Below, in pieces: positions 49,884-63,295 of a stretch of 64,000 bases of DNA. The DNA lies in assembly GCA_040954595.2 (NCBI GenBank), contig CM082586.2, positions 5,146,001-5,210,000 on the forward strand, in the 5' to 3' direction. A model generated the notes under the pieces. It was not told the origin of the DNA. It saw only the letters and a program-made list of their open reading frames with translations, and made no database searches. Position 1 is the stretch's first letter. Every line of letters starts with the position of its first letter. Made by a program: the position numbers and the translations under genes. The DNA is from Balanoglossus misakiensis (Eukaryota > Hemichordata).

Positions 49884-52800
49884 ATATCCGGTCTGTCACC
49901 AGATCTCCAGTGCATGATATGCAGAGCAAACAAAATGAATGTGTTCAGGTTGCACAGCATGCCTTGAGCAATAATACACCAACCACGATGTACATACAAA
50001 ATGTACAAACATGTATGTATGATGACGTTGGTACATTAAAACTTCAACTCAATCGCATGCTGTCTATTGCCTTGAATTGAAATCGATGCAGGCAAGAATG
50101 CCTATATGCTTCATCTGTTTTCCCAGATTGGTGTGTTTTAATAATGCTGCTAACACTTGAAATGCACTTGAGCTTGGGAAGCTCCATGAATACATTCAAA
50201 GCAGTGGCTTCATGGGCTATAAGTTGATGCTATACTACTAATGCTTGCGAGTTCGTCAGCCATTTAATGTGCGATTAGCGCAACCCAAAAGAGAAACATG
50301 ACGACATTCAAGATTATAGGAAAGAAAAAAACAAATCTTCTTGATTACTGCCTTCTCTCACGGCTGAAAAGAAGAAAAACAGCTTTCTATTTTGGTGAGC
50401 GGAAATTGCATTCAGTGAGCGGACATTTCCTCGAGCCATTTTCCCAGATTGCTTCCGTGATCGCTGTGTAATTGTCTTTAATTTCGAACTCGGACTTTCC
50501 GGCCCCTCCGCACCGTGATGTATCAAGTACTTCGCTCGCTGAAGTCTAGGTCGCCAATGTAGGTCGCTTGATACAGATGTAGCCTTATACACGGCTAAAA
50601 ACAGCACTCCGATTCTTAGTGCATTGTCTCATTGCCAAGAAACAACACTTGTGTACTATAGAATCAAATATACTTTGCCGTGTACACCTATGTTGGGCAC
50701 TTTGTTACAGAGATCACACCATTTTATCAGGAAATATTTAAAATGACAACACTGCGCAGGAAAAGTGAAATTTCTTTCCATGTACCGGTATCAGTGACAA
50801 CGCGGTACCCTTTCCCAATACAAGGAATGTCACAGAGAATACTTTTGCTAGCAAAAGCTGTGGAGTACATGTACTAATACTTGTCAATAACGATGACGAT
50901 TTCAAGGAAAAATTATAGTGCCTTTCAATGATTAAAACGATCAAGCTTGTGTTTGCAATAGGGAGACGATTTACTCAGTTCAGAGATAAGGTTTTTTTCT
51001 CTATAGTAGGCTGATGATATGATCTCCGTTCCATCGCCACTTTGTTTTTGAATAATGTCTGTTCGCCCGCCTGTCTGTCTGTACATACGCGACTGTCACT
51101 GAGAGTTACAGTCATTTAATAGGCGTGGACATGACAAGAACTACTGTGAATTAGCTAGTACCGATCGAGCTAGTATGAAGAGATGGCCTGACAGGCACAG
51201 AAGCCCCATTCAAGCAGACAATCAATATCCACATTTCTGTCAAATAAACATCGACGTTTGTGAACAGTCCTCGGTTGCGGAAGGCGTCAGTCTAACGTTT
51301 CCGAGTGTTCTTTACCCACCGGCAATGACGGTGTTCTGTCGTTATCAATTTGACAAAAGCTTCTTGATGTGTTCCTTTCCAGAGTGACATGATGGTTCTC
51401 TTGTTAGCAGTTTTGACTGGGGGCTAGTTTCATGAGACTAAATTCGTCAATACCATGAAGTACTATGACCTTAACACAAAGGAGACAATAAGTTATTCTG
51501 TGAACACAAAGAATGGTATTTAAAGATAGTTTTAAATCAATTCACGCTGTTGTAACTTGCAGTCCACAGGGCAAAAAATGTCAATACAAAATCAATCTTT
51601 TCAGTGTGAATGTCCGCTTTTATCAAAAGACGCAAGTCTGCATCGAATGTATGCTTGTTTTCATAACGTGAAAGCTCCAGTAACTCAAACTTTAAAAATA
51701 CTGGGGCTTTAACAAGGTGTGTATACGGCACATGTCATGTGACTGCGAACTTCGAAGAGAGGATATAGTAAAATCACCATTCAAATTAACTACTAATACA
51801 TTTGAGCTTGCCATGCTTAGATGTACGGAACGACTAAAACGTTACACAGCTGAAAATGCAATGTATTCATGGTGAAAAATGGCCGTCATGTAATGTAAGG
51901 AGATACGTCATTGACCATTGTTTTCCTGTAAGTGCATACTCGACGTTTATCGAATATTCTGCAATGGGTGGGCTGCAGCAAAGAAAGAGCCGGCAAAGGA
52001 ATGCGGTCACTTTGTAAACTCGTGTCTGTTTCAGAGCCTTGCCCAGACTCTTTTTTTCAGCCGGGAGGCACAGCGAGTACAACAAGCACCTGGGAGTGTG
52101 GTATAATTACCTTTAGTATTTGCGCATGAATTATTTATGTGCTTGGAAAAACACACGCTTTCGCTTCGTTGATGCGTTCACTACACACGTGAAATGGCCT
52201 CTCGCAACACAGAAAATGTTGGTATATCGCTTCACTGGCATCTCAAAATTTCAAAGAACTGACAAGACTGTCCCACACCAACCAACCACGTGCTTGTTGC
52301 TTTGCATACTGTTAGAGCTAAAAGAGAATGTTTCATTTTAATGAGAAAGAACTATATTGGAACTATTTTGTGATTACAAGATATCCAGAAATATTAGTAT
52401 ATTAGCGATTATCATTACGTGATACTGAGCTGACAGAATGCGTATTTAAGAAAAAAAGAAGAAGCAAGCTCTATGCAATGACACAGACAAGATGTGCCTG
52501 TGGCAAAGTCTGAGTCCGATCGGACTCTCGACTCGAAGTTGAAAGCCCTGGGAGTGTACCATATTGTGGGTGGAACACACTTAAATATATAACGAACCAA
52601 TGCATAGCATTCTACAGTCTGAATAAAGACATTGCAGACATGGATTTTAGAATAATGGGTATAGACACATGCAATTACTTTCAAAAAGATCCTTAAAATA
52701 ACAAGATTTGAAAACCAAGATGGGAACATGTGTCCTCCACTGAAAACGATGTCGCAATGCCGCGTATACCCGCCAGTTGAAAAGTCATTTAAAAATCCAA

Positions 52801-55800
52801 TAATTTGAACTTAATGCTCAGTGAGGATTACTTCATTGTGAGGCACAATGCATTATGCATGAATGGTGATAGCTTTTTCTGCACGGATGAGCAAGTTCCC
52901 TGAAGGGTAACGCAATGCCTTGTTCCATCAACCTTGGCGGGAAGACAGTGATGCCGAGTGGTTTCTACAAGCCGAATGTGACTGGGGACAAGTCTTCAAT
53001 AATTGACGTGCGTGTATATGCCCTACTTGTCTCTATGTCGCCATAAGGTTGTGAAAAGAAGTGCTCTTATGGAGACTCTTTGTGCTGGGACAATTGAGGC
53101 TTGGTTCGCCAGAAACGACGTCAGTGCAACGGTTATATGTGAAATATCATATCATGTATCGACGGATTTCTGTTGTCCCAGAAGTCTGAACGCCAACAAA
53201 TCAATCGGTGGTGATTTCTCAGTAAGATTTGGCCACCTTTTAGGATAGTTCTTTAAATAAAAGTTATCTGATGAACTGCAACACGAATCAATAACTTGGG
53301 GGAGGGGTAGGGCGACAGCAAGAATGCCAACGTGACGTAAGCTAACACAAATGTCTCAATGTTTGTCGGTACTGTCTGTCGATCCGCCCATAAGGCTTGA
53401 TTGTGTCTAAATTATTGGCTTAACTATCATTTGATACAAGTTTATCATTGCACATTGACAGGGGAAAATTTGATGCAAGTTAGAAAACCTTAATCATTTA
53501 TGCCAGGTGATTCGACTGAAAATTCCGATTGCATTGGGATGGAAGCTCATCTAAGCCATTAAGGACATGGAAGATTGGCAGCCGAAATAGAATCATACAA
53601 GAATTGAAGTTAGGTAATGGAATTGTATCATAAACTGACGAAACATATGCGTAAGACTCAGATGAAATTCAGTTTGATCGACAAAGACATTCGAGCATGA
53701 AAACTAGATAGCAGCAATGAGGTTTTGTGGACATATGATTCGATTGGATAAGGGTATAGCATTTAGATTGACTACATCACTGCACAAAATATGCGTGGAC
53801 CAAATTACATTATAGGGTTTAGCTCCAGAACAAACCTAAATACCTACAACGCTGCTCAAAATCAGCGTGATTTACGTCTAATGGATGTAAGAAATGGTCG
53901 CTTCTGTGAGTCTGCTGTGCTTGACATGCTTTACATATATATTTACCTGCTGATGTCGACCTGATGACGGGACGCGTGGCTTGCGTAATTGAATGGCAGC
54001 TCGACTTAAATGCACGATAATTTTGCCGCATGACACACCAGCAGGCCGTGCAGTTTTTTGCACATGCCCGTGTCTGTTTGTATTTATGTATATCGAACAC
54101 AATTCTGAGCAAGCAAGTATGGTGTGAATTGTACCTGCATGTTTTAATGGTATGTTCTTCGTGCAATATTTGTAGGTCAACAATCATTGAAAACAATTAT
54201 TCGCTTCACATCTTGTTAATGAATGTGTAAGTGGATTTTGCATCAACTCGCGCATTCGGCCAATAAAAGAATTATGGCATATTTCACACGCACAGGTGTT
54301 CAATTGGGTGAAAAAGCACAATCCAAGTGCACGACACACATGTTCCAAATTATATCAAGATGTAGAAACCGTGACGAGGGATTTAAAGTATTTTCCCCAA
54401 AGGCGACTGTCGCTTCGTGACACGTTGACGTGAATACCATATCTGTCGACATTAGTTTCCAAAAACCATATGTTAACTTTGCGTCACGGAATCGTGCATT
54501 TAATGCCAAAGTGTAATAGTGACCATAAGACCTAGATTGGCAAGTATATTCTAGCTAAGAAAGGTAGGCCCTTTGGATTTTTTTTCAAATTACTTCCTGC
54601 CAAAATGTCACTGCCAAAAGATTAATGACCATACATTAAATTGACTAGAAGGGTATATACCCCTATAATTTAACAAAATAAACAGTGTTTCACAATTTTA
54701 ATCACTAAGAACAGTTATGTTATCAGATTTATATGGATATCAGATAACTTCAGGCACATGTTATTTGAACACAATTAAATATTGCATATTATGGCAATTT
54801 CCAGTCACTGACTTGATTGGTTTGTATATTAAGAGTGACAGAACAAACGTGCACTTGGGCAAATTTAACAATGGAAACACAGGAGTTCATGGCCAGTTGG
54901 AACTGGCGGATATTTCGCCTGAAAATTGTCCAATTATATGACTGTGAGAAGGTGTACTCTTAAATTGCCTGTTATTGAGAACATGCACTTTTGACGCCCC
55001 GAGTATTAGAGCACATCAACTTGCCCACTGATGGAGATATTCGCATTAACAGAATAACTGTGCGTTGCCAACTTTTCATTGTGAGGTTATGTCTCCAGCG
55101 GACGTTGCAAATCAAACTTCTCAGAGCATATCAGAGCTGTGATTGGGCCGCGCTTTTTCCATGGCGACGAACAATGCAAGGCGGAAGCTCGATTCTCTAG
55201 ATGATTTTGGAGATAAACTCGCAGATGACGCGCACATCCGTAGTTGTGGAGGTTGTATTATTTCGCTCCATGTTCTTGGACAGTTGAGACACCGAGGTGA
55301 CTATAGAATGTCAGCATATGTATTGAAACATTCCCACCTTGGTTCCTGCCTGTGATTATCCCCTTTCAAAGCATCGCCGTGTGCACGTGTCGTGACTATC
55401 CCCTCGACTCATTTACACTCAATTGATTCCTTTTGATCGTCCGAGCCTCTTGCACACCATACTTGATGTCAGAGCCTGATCTGCATCGGTTAAACATTCT
55501 GCGCAGACCTCACCGGCTCTTATTTATCAGTTTCCCTTCTGAATTAATTCTTCCAAAGGTCCTGTGGCAACGCGATGTGTAGATTCATACCTTTATAGAG
55601 TCCCATGTCGGACGATAAGGAGGTTGTTTTGATATGTGGTATAACTACAGAGCAGATTTCGTGACAAGAAAAACTCGATCACACGGAGAATGGTTCAGAA
55701 TACGTGCAAGATGCGACATTAATTTTGAACTATCGATAACTGCTAATATTTAGTGGGCAAGTATTCTCAATGTTCAGATGGTTGAACTCTTCTTTGCAAG

Positions 55801-58288
55801 ATAACAGGATAAGTTAACCATGGGCCATATCACAGTATCCCCATAGGTACATATAAATGCTGCTTTATGCATGTGCTTTTAGAACTCGAGTGTGTTGTCT
55901 GTATGGTTTCAGCACAACATTAAAAGTGGCTTCACGATTTAATCGAACCTTGGTTGTAATACCTCTGATGATTTTTTTTTTACTTACGTCCTGTAGATGA
56001 CGTGAAAGCAAGGGAAGTTCTCATGTGTATAAAATGCTGATTCAAATGTGTTTGCCTTGTATGTGATTGGGATGCAAACAACAACTATTTTTTCAGTATT
56101 ACAGTTCTGTGTGTCATCACAGTTCAATCTTCTTCGGGCGATGTGCATGACAGAAAATGTTATGGGAATCTGATTTACTTGCAATCGGCAGATAGTGCAG
56201 CGATAGATGACGATAATGCAAAGCCCCGGTCAAAAGTCAGCCAATCAGTATCTTATCCCTGGGACTTGGGGACACGAATTAGACAACGCGAATCGAACGT
56301 AACGTCATGTCTACGTGTAGTTCGTTAACAGCAGTAATGATCTGAAGCTGCTCATGGGCGAGAACTTTCTGGCAGTATACGAGCATATCATGAAACACTG
56401 AGTTTGAAAATGTACACAAAGCTCCCGCCACAATAGGTCTTTCAACAGAGGGCGCTCTTGAAGCAATATCAATAAATAAGCTTTTTACATGACTATATAC
56501 ATGTACAACGACCTGCTTTTTTTGCTTAGAACTGATTACAATTTCAAATGAAACGATAAACCTGACAAAGACTGCAATTCATGAAAGTCAATCCTAAAAA
56601 TAAAAATCTGTAAGCATCTTCAAATCATCACTAAAACAACTCTAAATCATCAGAGTATTTAGCCAGTGTTCGAATTCACCATTGTCAGTCATACACTCGA
56701 TGCATGGTGGCGCTACATAACAAAATTCTGATGCATGCATACACATTGTGACAAAGTCACTGAACTGGCATGGCGACTCATGGTATGCCTAAGTGTCTGA
56801 TGGAAAAGGTGAAACATATAAAATGTTCGTAAATTACCTATACCTTACATTCAACAGTGCTCCGTTTTTTATCTCGAAATTTACGAGCGCTACAACGCAA
56901 TGTGAAGCTTTTTTTATACCATTTCAGTATTTTACCCAAGTCAGAATTTATTGCAATCTGAAATGAAATCAAGCATACCCATTATCTCCCTTTGTATCTG
57001 AACAATATCATATTATGATTAATGTACCTTTAAAATAAGAATAAACGAACAGTACGACAAGACATATAAATTTTAGAAATGCATTTCTAGATTGATGACT
57101 ATAGATTTATAATATTTACAGGTTTTCCATGCGACAACGTTAAACAACCTACAGATGGTATACTGCCTGCCATCATTAAAGTCGGCTAAGTTACTTTTCA
57201 AAGCGCATAATAAAATACCTAGATGTCATACAGCACTGGTTGAATTTAATCCAATATTTTCTGTGGTAATTATGGATGCACTGGCATATAAAAATGAGAT
57301 TTTCTGGTTTAACACTGGATTCTGAACTGTCTGTTTGGTTTACTCACAAGTAATGTACGATTGATTAGTTTTAGTTGGTAGGAGATTAAAACGCGAGAGG
57401 GGCTTTGTCCTATTTTTTCTAATTATAGTGTACTTAAACACGACTGAGTCTTTACTGAAGGTTTAAAATATCTGGCAGTATAAAGTAGATACGCTTGATA
57501 GACATCGTCCTCATGCGTGATGATGAGAGCGGCGTGCCTTTAGTTTCCTTCTGATCCTCTTAAACCAGCATCAATCGATGTAATCACCTTCATCTCCAGA
57601 CTCTGAAATCAGATACATGCGGGACAGCTCATTTCGCTAATGCGTATTATTGTTGACGGAATAGAGGACTGCCATGTGGGATCTTGACATTCGACATGCG
57701 ATTATGAGTGTTGAGGTGCGGTACTTCATTGCGTACGGTGTAATGATATAACAAGAGGAAGCGATAGCTTGTTGTCAATACAGTCACTTACTTTATTGGA
57801 CACCAACACGTGTAGTGGATGAACATCACTGACCAAGTCTGAATTGCATTGAACACCCACAAGAACGGAAAAACCCCACCCAGCTTACATAACACATACA
57901 TGCATAATGAGACTATCATTTACATATCAAAGAAAGTGACCATCTGGGTAAAGTTCAGTTTACTCCAACAATGAGCAGCTGAAGTGGGCACACTTACAAG
58001 AGGTTGTCTCAATACCTGTCATGTTATTTTTGTAAACAAAGTTTTACCTGTAATGCAAGCAAGCATATGTTTTAAATGTCTTGTCCACGTCTAACACATG
58101 CAGAACGTTACAGCCGGTTTTGTACCAGTGTACATTGAATCAAATGGATAGCACCACCTGCTTGCATAGGCCATGTAATTTTCAGAGTCGTGCATCCAAA
58201 ATTGCAAGATCTAAATTCTCACACACACACTGTCTACAATTACAACAATGGCGCTTTTATTCTGCTTTGACATGCCCTGAAAAGTCCC

Positions 58289-58296
58289 TGACGTCA
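58289..58296. promoter_or_regulatory. Perfect CRE palindrome
   Basis: TGACGTCA in context TCCC-site-CACAG. Confidence 0.35.
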
Positions 58297-60280
58297 CACA
58301 GTTTGCAGGTGAAAACCAGGAAGTAATTACAAAACCAACTTTTAATGCTTCAAAGAAAAGCAGCTTGACTTGTTGTCTGACACAGGTGACAGTTGTTAAC
58401 GAGTTAACGAGTGGCTTTAAAGAAACAAGCTCTGGCTTTGGAGTTCCCTATTTTCATTATGGCACTGAAAAGACGCGCAAAGCCAAAGGGCTTGGCGTGC
58501 CTTTCCGCTGCTTTAAGCCTCAACTAAAATCATGAAAGGATATCACCAGTTATTATTTCGAACCATTGAAAACTCAATGTCTGTTTAATTAAGCAGACAG
58601 ACCCGATTCGGTTCGCTTGAGATCTGCTTTTCTACACGAAACAACCTTAATTAAAGCTATGTCTTCGGTTGTCTGTGCCCGACCACGTACAATGCAGTGC
58701 TTTCCCCGAAGCATTGATAGCATCACGTTGCTTAAAATGAACTCACTGAAGTAATCCTTGTTAGACGTGACTTGTCATGCACGTTTTCAGGTGAACAGAC
58801 GGTACACACGCAAGAGATATTTTAAACCCCAGATTTTCCACGTTCAATGGAATGCAATCTCAGCCTGCCAAAGTAAAAGTAGAAAAACTGTAGTACATCT
58901 GTTTCATATTCACATTGTGCAGGAACCAAGGTACAGCTCACAGCAATTTTTTGACATCGATTTCAAACCATTGTTTTAAACATAAAAATGGAACAAGGCT
59001 ACATACACTTGTCAATTGGAGCATTTTCATTCTTATACTGTTCCTGCAAGTGATTGTAGTTACTTTTTCGTATTGGGAGTGGTTATTGTACATGTATATC
59101 ACACCATGCAATCAATTTATCAGCATGTGCATATATAGTTCTTCGTGTATAGCTATAATATAAAGAATGTGTCTTTTAACAGAATTGATATATTGCGCAG
59201 TCTCGTGATGGTTATGCATTTTCCCCATTTGGTTTCACACGCAGGTTCTGCGATCATCGTGATTTGTAACGAACGGATGACTTAAGGTTTCATCAAAGTA
59301 CTGACAATCTTTTACTTTCAAGGCACGCACATCACTACTGATAAGTTCACTAGGGGCAAGACTTGTACGCCTTAGAATAACATTTTCATGAGGCCCATCT
59401 GAATAACACTGCGGATTTGTTGTCGAACTTTGAACCTTACTATGAGCATAAAGCTTATTGTTCAGTCTTGCTGCCTATCATTGATCGGAAAATAAGTAAC
59501 ATTATTGCTTGAAGTGTTGTATAGAAACAGTAGTTCCAGACTGCGCATGTTGCTGTGTTTTCAGAAACATACCTGTCACAATTAAATCCACGCAAAAATA
59601 TAGAACTGAATAACACGACAAAAAACTCATAAATATTGCTGTAACAGTTACTGTGGGTATTAGATACATCGATGCAAATGACCTCGCATACCTTCATCGC
59701 CTCTAAAGTAGCCTCCAAAATAGAATCATTTTGATCACCTGTATGTAGATAGTGATACTTTCATATCCATTGCTGAGAGCAAATTGGCAATTATTTTCAG
59801 GACAGGAAAGATTTGGTATACCAAGGGAATTGGATGAGGATATATTAATATTAATATTATCTGTCGGTGAACACTGAATAGAATTTCAGTAAAGTTCTTA
59901 ATGACATTTCAGGTGATAATCTCCACATTGTGGTCACTTTAAATCTGTTATTGAAAATTCTCAATATTACTACTGATGTACATATGTTATTGTAGTCTTT
60001 GTTAAGGGGGACAACATTCTCTTCGGGTACTTTCCATAAGGGAAGATCACAGTGTTATCATAATGGTAATCACAAATAAATCACCTCCTGAGCGCGAACG
60101 TGCCGTCGTTCTGTTTTATTGGAAATATTATCTGAGGGTGTATCTAATGACTAATGCATATATGCGTGGTAGTTCAGCAGTTTCTCCGTGATCAGCCAGT
60201 CAGTTAAATTGAAGCAATCCTTCAAAATGAAGCATCAACATGGTTGACCACAATCTGATTAAAAGAGCAAACAAAGGTAA

Positions 60281-60328
60281 AGATGGCGCCTAAATCTACA
60301 TCTGATTTTTATCAGATGTAAATGTAGG
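60281..60328 (+). other. YY1-like site and 18 bp-stem hairpin
   Basis: AAAGATGGCGCC near 60280 matches the YY1 consensus. It overlaps the start of an inverted repeat: left arm 60289-60306 (CCTAAATCTACATCTGAT), loop TTTT, right arm 60311-60328 (ATCAGATGTAAATGTAGG), with two mismatches in 18. The stem is too short for an animal pre-miRNA; it may be a palindromic element or a fossil terminal inverted repeat. Confidence 0.5.
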
Positions 60329-61252
60329 GTTTAACTTGTTGGGCCTGATCGTAATGTTAATGTTAACAGTATATATTATGCGGTTACCATAGCCACGGAT
60401 TGCCACGTACGGAAGGCGTTCAAAACCGACAAGCTCTGTATTTGAAAACTTGTTTTTGCTCAAGGAGGTGACGGCTGAGTGGTGAGTATAATGTTTTACT
60501 TTTTAACTCTTCACTATATATGTACACGCCAGAAACATTTACTTTTGCTCCTGGCCATTACCAAAAGTTGTGAGAATCTTCCTGCTATTCATCCAAGTTT
60601 TCATGACATTCAAACAATCTTTATACGGCAAAGAGTCGCACACTAACAACATGTATCTCACAGTGGATCTGAGACAGAGGTCCAAGCTTCTGAGGTACAT
60701 TGTACATATGCCAGAATTCAGTTGGGAAAAAACACCTATAGGTTTTCACCTTTCCAACTGTATTCCCATTCTATATCAACTGTCATTGCTACCTCATCCT
60801 TCATAGTGCAACCACTATCAAATCTTACAAAGCCTGTAACTACATTTGTAAAATAAACCATCAATTCTCATTCATTCTCCTCATTACATCATTTGCCGTC
60901 AAGCAGTCAACATATTCCATAACTAGCGTCTGCATGTCTGAACGGAGTTCACCCTCGGCCTTTACTTGCACACAGAGCAATTAGGTCATTTATACGAAAG
61001 TAATGAAGATTAATTTAAAAATTGTCCATGTTGGCGAACCAAGCTATCCCTGCTCAAATCATTTTCCGTCATCAGTTTAATGACATTGGCTATATATATT
61101 TCATCAATGTAATATATACGGAATAACTGGTTTCGATAAAAGCATCATATGTCTAGCTGTCGTTCGTCAAATCACTTAAGCATGACAGACAAGTCTGTCG
61201 CTCGTAAATGGGTGAATAATTGTGTGCGTGCTGCTGTGGACTGGATGTAAAA

Positions 61253-61274
61253 TGACGTCACCTTCGTTTATAAG
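61253..61274 (+). promoter_or_regulatory. Candidate promoter of the plus-strand receptor: CRE plus TATAAG
   Basis: A perfect CRE (61253-61260) is followed 8 bp later by TATAAG (61269-61274). A start would be expected near 61295-61300, which feeds directly into the candidate exon described next. Confidence 0.35.
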
Positions 61275-61295
61275 ATTGATGAACTGATGAGAAAA

Positions 61296-61480
61296 AAACG
61301 TTAATGTATCACTATGTATTGGGGCGCAGACTGCAACCAACCAGGCACGTTCATGCCAAATGCGATCTCACAACCAAGTTTGGGTCTTCTCTATTCCAGT
61401 ATGACGTCTTTGAGAACGCTGATGCAGTAGCAATTTCGTCCTCCGCACCGCTTTACCCAAAAGTGACAGTTATTACTGGG
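61296..61480 (+). other. Candidate 5' untranslated exon of the plus-strand receptor
   Basis: Stretch between the predicted start and a strong donor, TGGG|GTAAGTGG, at 61481. It contains an ATG at 61304 opening 59 codons up to the donor; spliced to the receptor exon this frame would not match the receptor frame, so it would act as an upstream ORF. I see no family resemblance in it. Confidence 0.3.
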
Positions 61481-61576
61481 GTAAGTGGTTTATTTGACAC
61501 CATCATCAATCAGGTAATCAGTGCATGTTTTTGCTTTTGGCCAAATAATTGTCATGCTTGCCTTTGTGTGTTATAG

Positions 61577-61592
61577 ATCACATTCCTCAAAG
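61577..61592 (+). other. Candidate 16-nt microexon
   Basis: ATCACATTCCTCAAAG is bounded by a pyrimidine-rich acceptor (TTTGTGTGTTATAG) and a donor GTAAGTTA. With the preceding donor at 61481 and the acceptor ending at 63276 it would make a consistent 5' UTR chain. Unproven. Confidence 0.25.
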
Positions 61593-63276
61593 GTAAGTTA
61601 GTTTGTATACGTGCTGGCTGAATAAATGCTTATGGTTTTGGATCATAATATATTCGCAATTGCCAAAGAGAGCTCTGCCGATTTAATTGCATAGTGAACA
61701 AAAATCCATACGACATTTTCAAATGTCTTTTCTATTTTTATACGATTATAATTGAGCATTTGCATAGAAAAATAAATTCCATTTTCTTAGGAATAATCCT
61801 CGGTCTTGGAATTGCCTTCGACTGCCATAAGGGCACGAGCATATTTAGTTATCAGTCGCATCGATGAAGAACCATATGGTTTTGAATAACTCGGATGCAT
61901 TCCATAGCTACCCACATAATCCTACTGTGATTGCATCGAACGTATACTGACTTCAATTGTATAGCGTTGCATTCTCTATGTATTTTTTTACATGGCATCT
62001 CTTGATAACATCGTTCTTCATTTCGCCGTGTACCTTCCGGCGTTGCTTCTGAAATCAATCCCTGGATGTTTTCTTGTTGGCGATCATCGATCACGATCAA
62101 CTGCAACCAGATTGATTGATTTCCGCAAAGGTGATCCTGTTAATTACTGTTTGAAGCGGTAAAGTTTGTTCAAATAAGGCATCGGTATTAATGCTGTACA
62201 GCAACACGGGTTGGGCAACCGCCAATTTGTCATACCATATGGTGTTCTCCACCACATCAATCCATATATCCGATATCGTATGCATTTAATTAAGGCTTAT
62301 CCACATAACGTCATCTTCAGGTTCACCTTTCGCCATGATAACACTTGCATGTAATCACTGCTCAACTTATTTTACACACCCAAGCAGGGGAAAAAGTAAG
62401 GTAATTAAGATTGTTAATACTTTGTAAAAAGTCTATGATAATGTAAGTTTCCCCAGAACCCGCCAAGAATAACACCCCCTAACCCGGTAATGTGGGTATA
62501 TGTTATGTTGACATATGTGGTGGTCTTTGATGAGTTAAAACGATGAGGGTACGGTTGCAGTTTTCAGATATATTCACGTATATAACTCCGTGCACGAAAT
62601 CTGCAACGACCAGAATCTGTTCAAACAGCGCACACACACAAAAAAGTGTACGATTGAGTCCGGCTAATTGAAATGCAACTAATCTACACGTAGTGAAATA
62701 CTGCAAATGTAAAGTCACCCAGGTGTAAATCCAACGTAATTTGCATTCTGCAGCTCGCCCGGTGAGACAGTGGACCCAGTCACCCCAGCGGAATCATATG
62801 TAACACCGTCTTTTCAATGCATTCTTTGGTACCAGTTGTCATTATCGCCTCTATGTGTATAGTATAACGCACGAGAAGGCTGATGTAACCACAATCAAAA
62901 CTTACTACAGTACTGCGCATATGGCACATCACAAGTTCGTTAAAAACACAGTACTCTCAATATCTTCCTACAAAAAGCAATCAGAATCTGTAATTTATAT
63001 TCTGATAAGAGAAATTGATCCACGTCCAAATGACCATGTAGAAATTCAATTGTTGGAAATTTGTCTTCTCGGAAACTCTAGAAATGAAATCACGTACCCC
63101 ACTTTTCTCAGACTAACGTCTGTTTATTATAGCCCCTGGTAATATCCTGACGTAGATCATGCATTTTCGTATGATCTCGCCACTCCCCTTAATCCCTGGG
63201 AAGTAAGGTGCCGAAAATTAATTGCGTGGTGAATTATGCTGAGTCCTGTGGTAAGTTTTCTTTTATGTCATTACAG
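61593..63276 (+). other. Probable 5' UTR intron of the plus-strand receptor
   Basis: No supported coding sequence; frames at 61852-62106, 62503-62718 and 62855-63142 are unrecognised. It ends in TTATGTCATTACAG at 63276, a good acceptor 19 nt before the receptor ATG. A GTAAGT at 63251 lies only 26 nt before this acceptor, too close to be its partner. Confidence 0.4.
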
Positions 63277-63295
63277 AACAGTTTGTATCGCCACC

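Larger units (their letters stand above)
42480..60280. other. Non-coding interval
   Basis: No convincing gene in 17.8 kb. The longer frames (42561-42884 -, 45158-45439 -, 50314-50607 -, 53819-54196 -, 55143-55355 +) have no recognisable domain. Other contents: TACCGGTA at 43432, 44345 and 50783; a near X-box (ATCACCATAGCAAC) at 45803-45816; an AT dinucleotide run at 49867-49883; a perfect CRE at 58289. ATGGCGACG at 55158 follows an ATTGG element and opens MATNNARRKLDSLDDFGDKL, which reads plausibly but has no second exon I can find. Confidence 0.45.

Noticed and set aside
53819-54196. 125- and 101-codon minus-strand frames
   Set aside because: Two overlapping frames in the same DNA with no motif.
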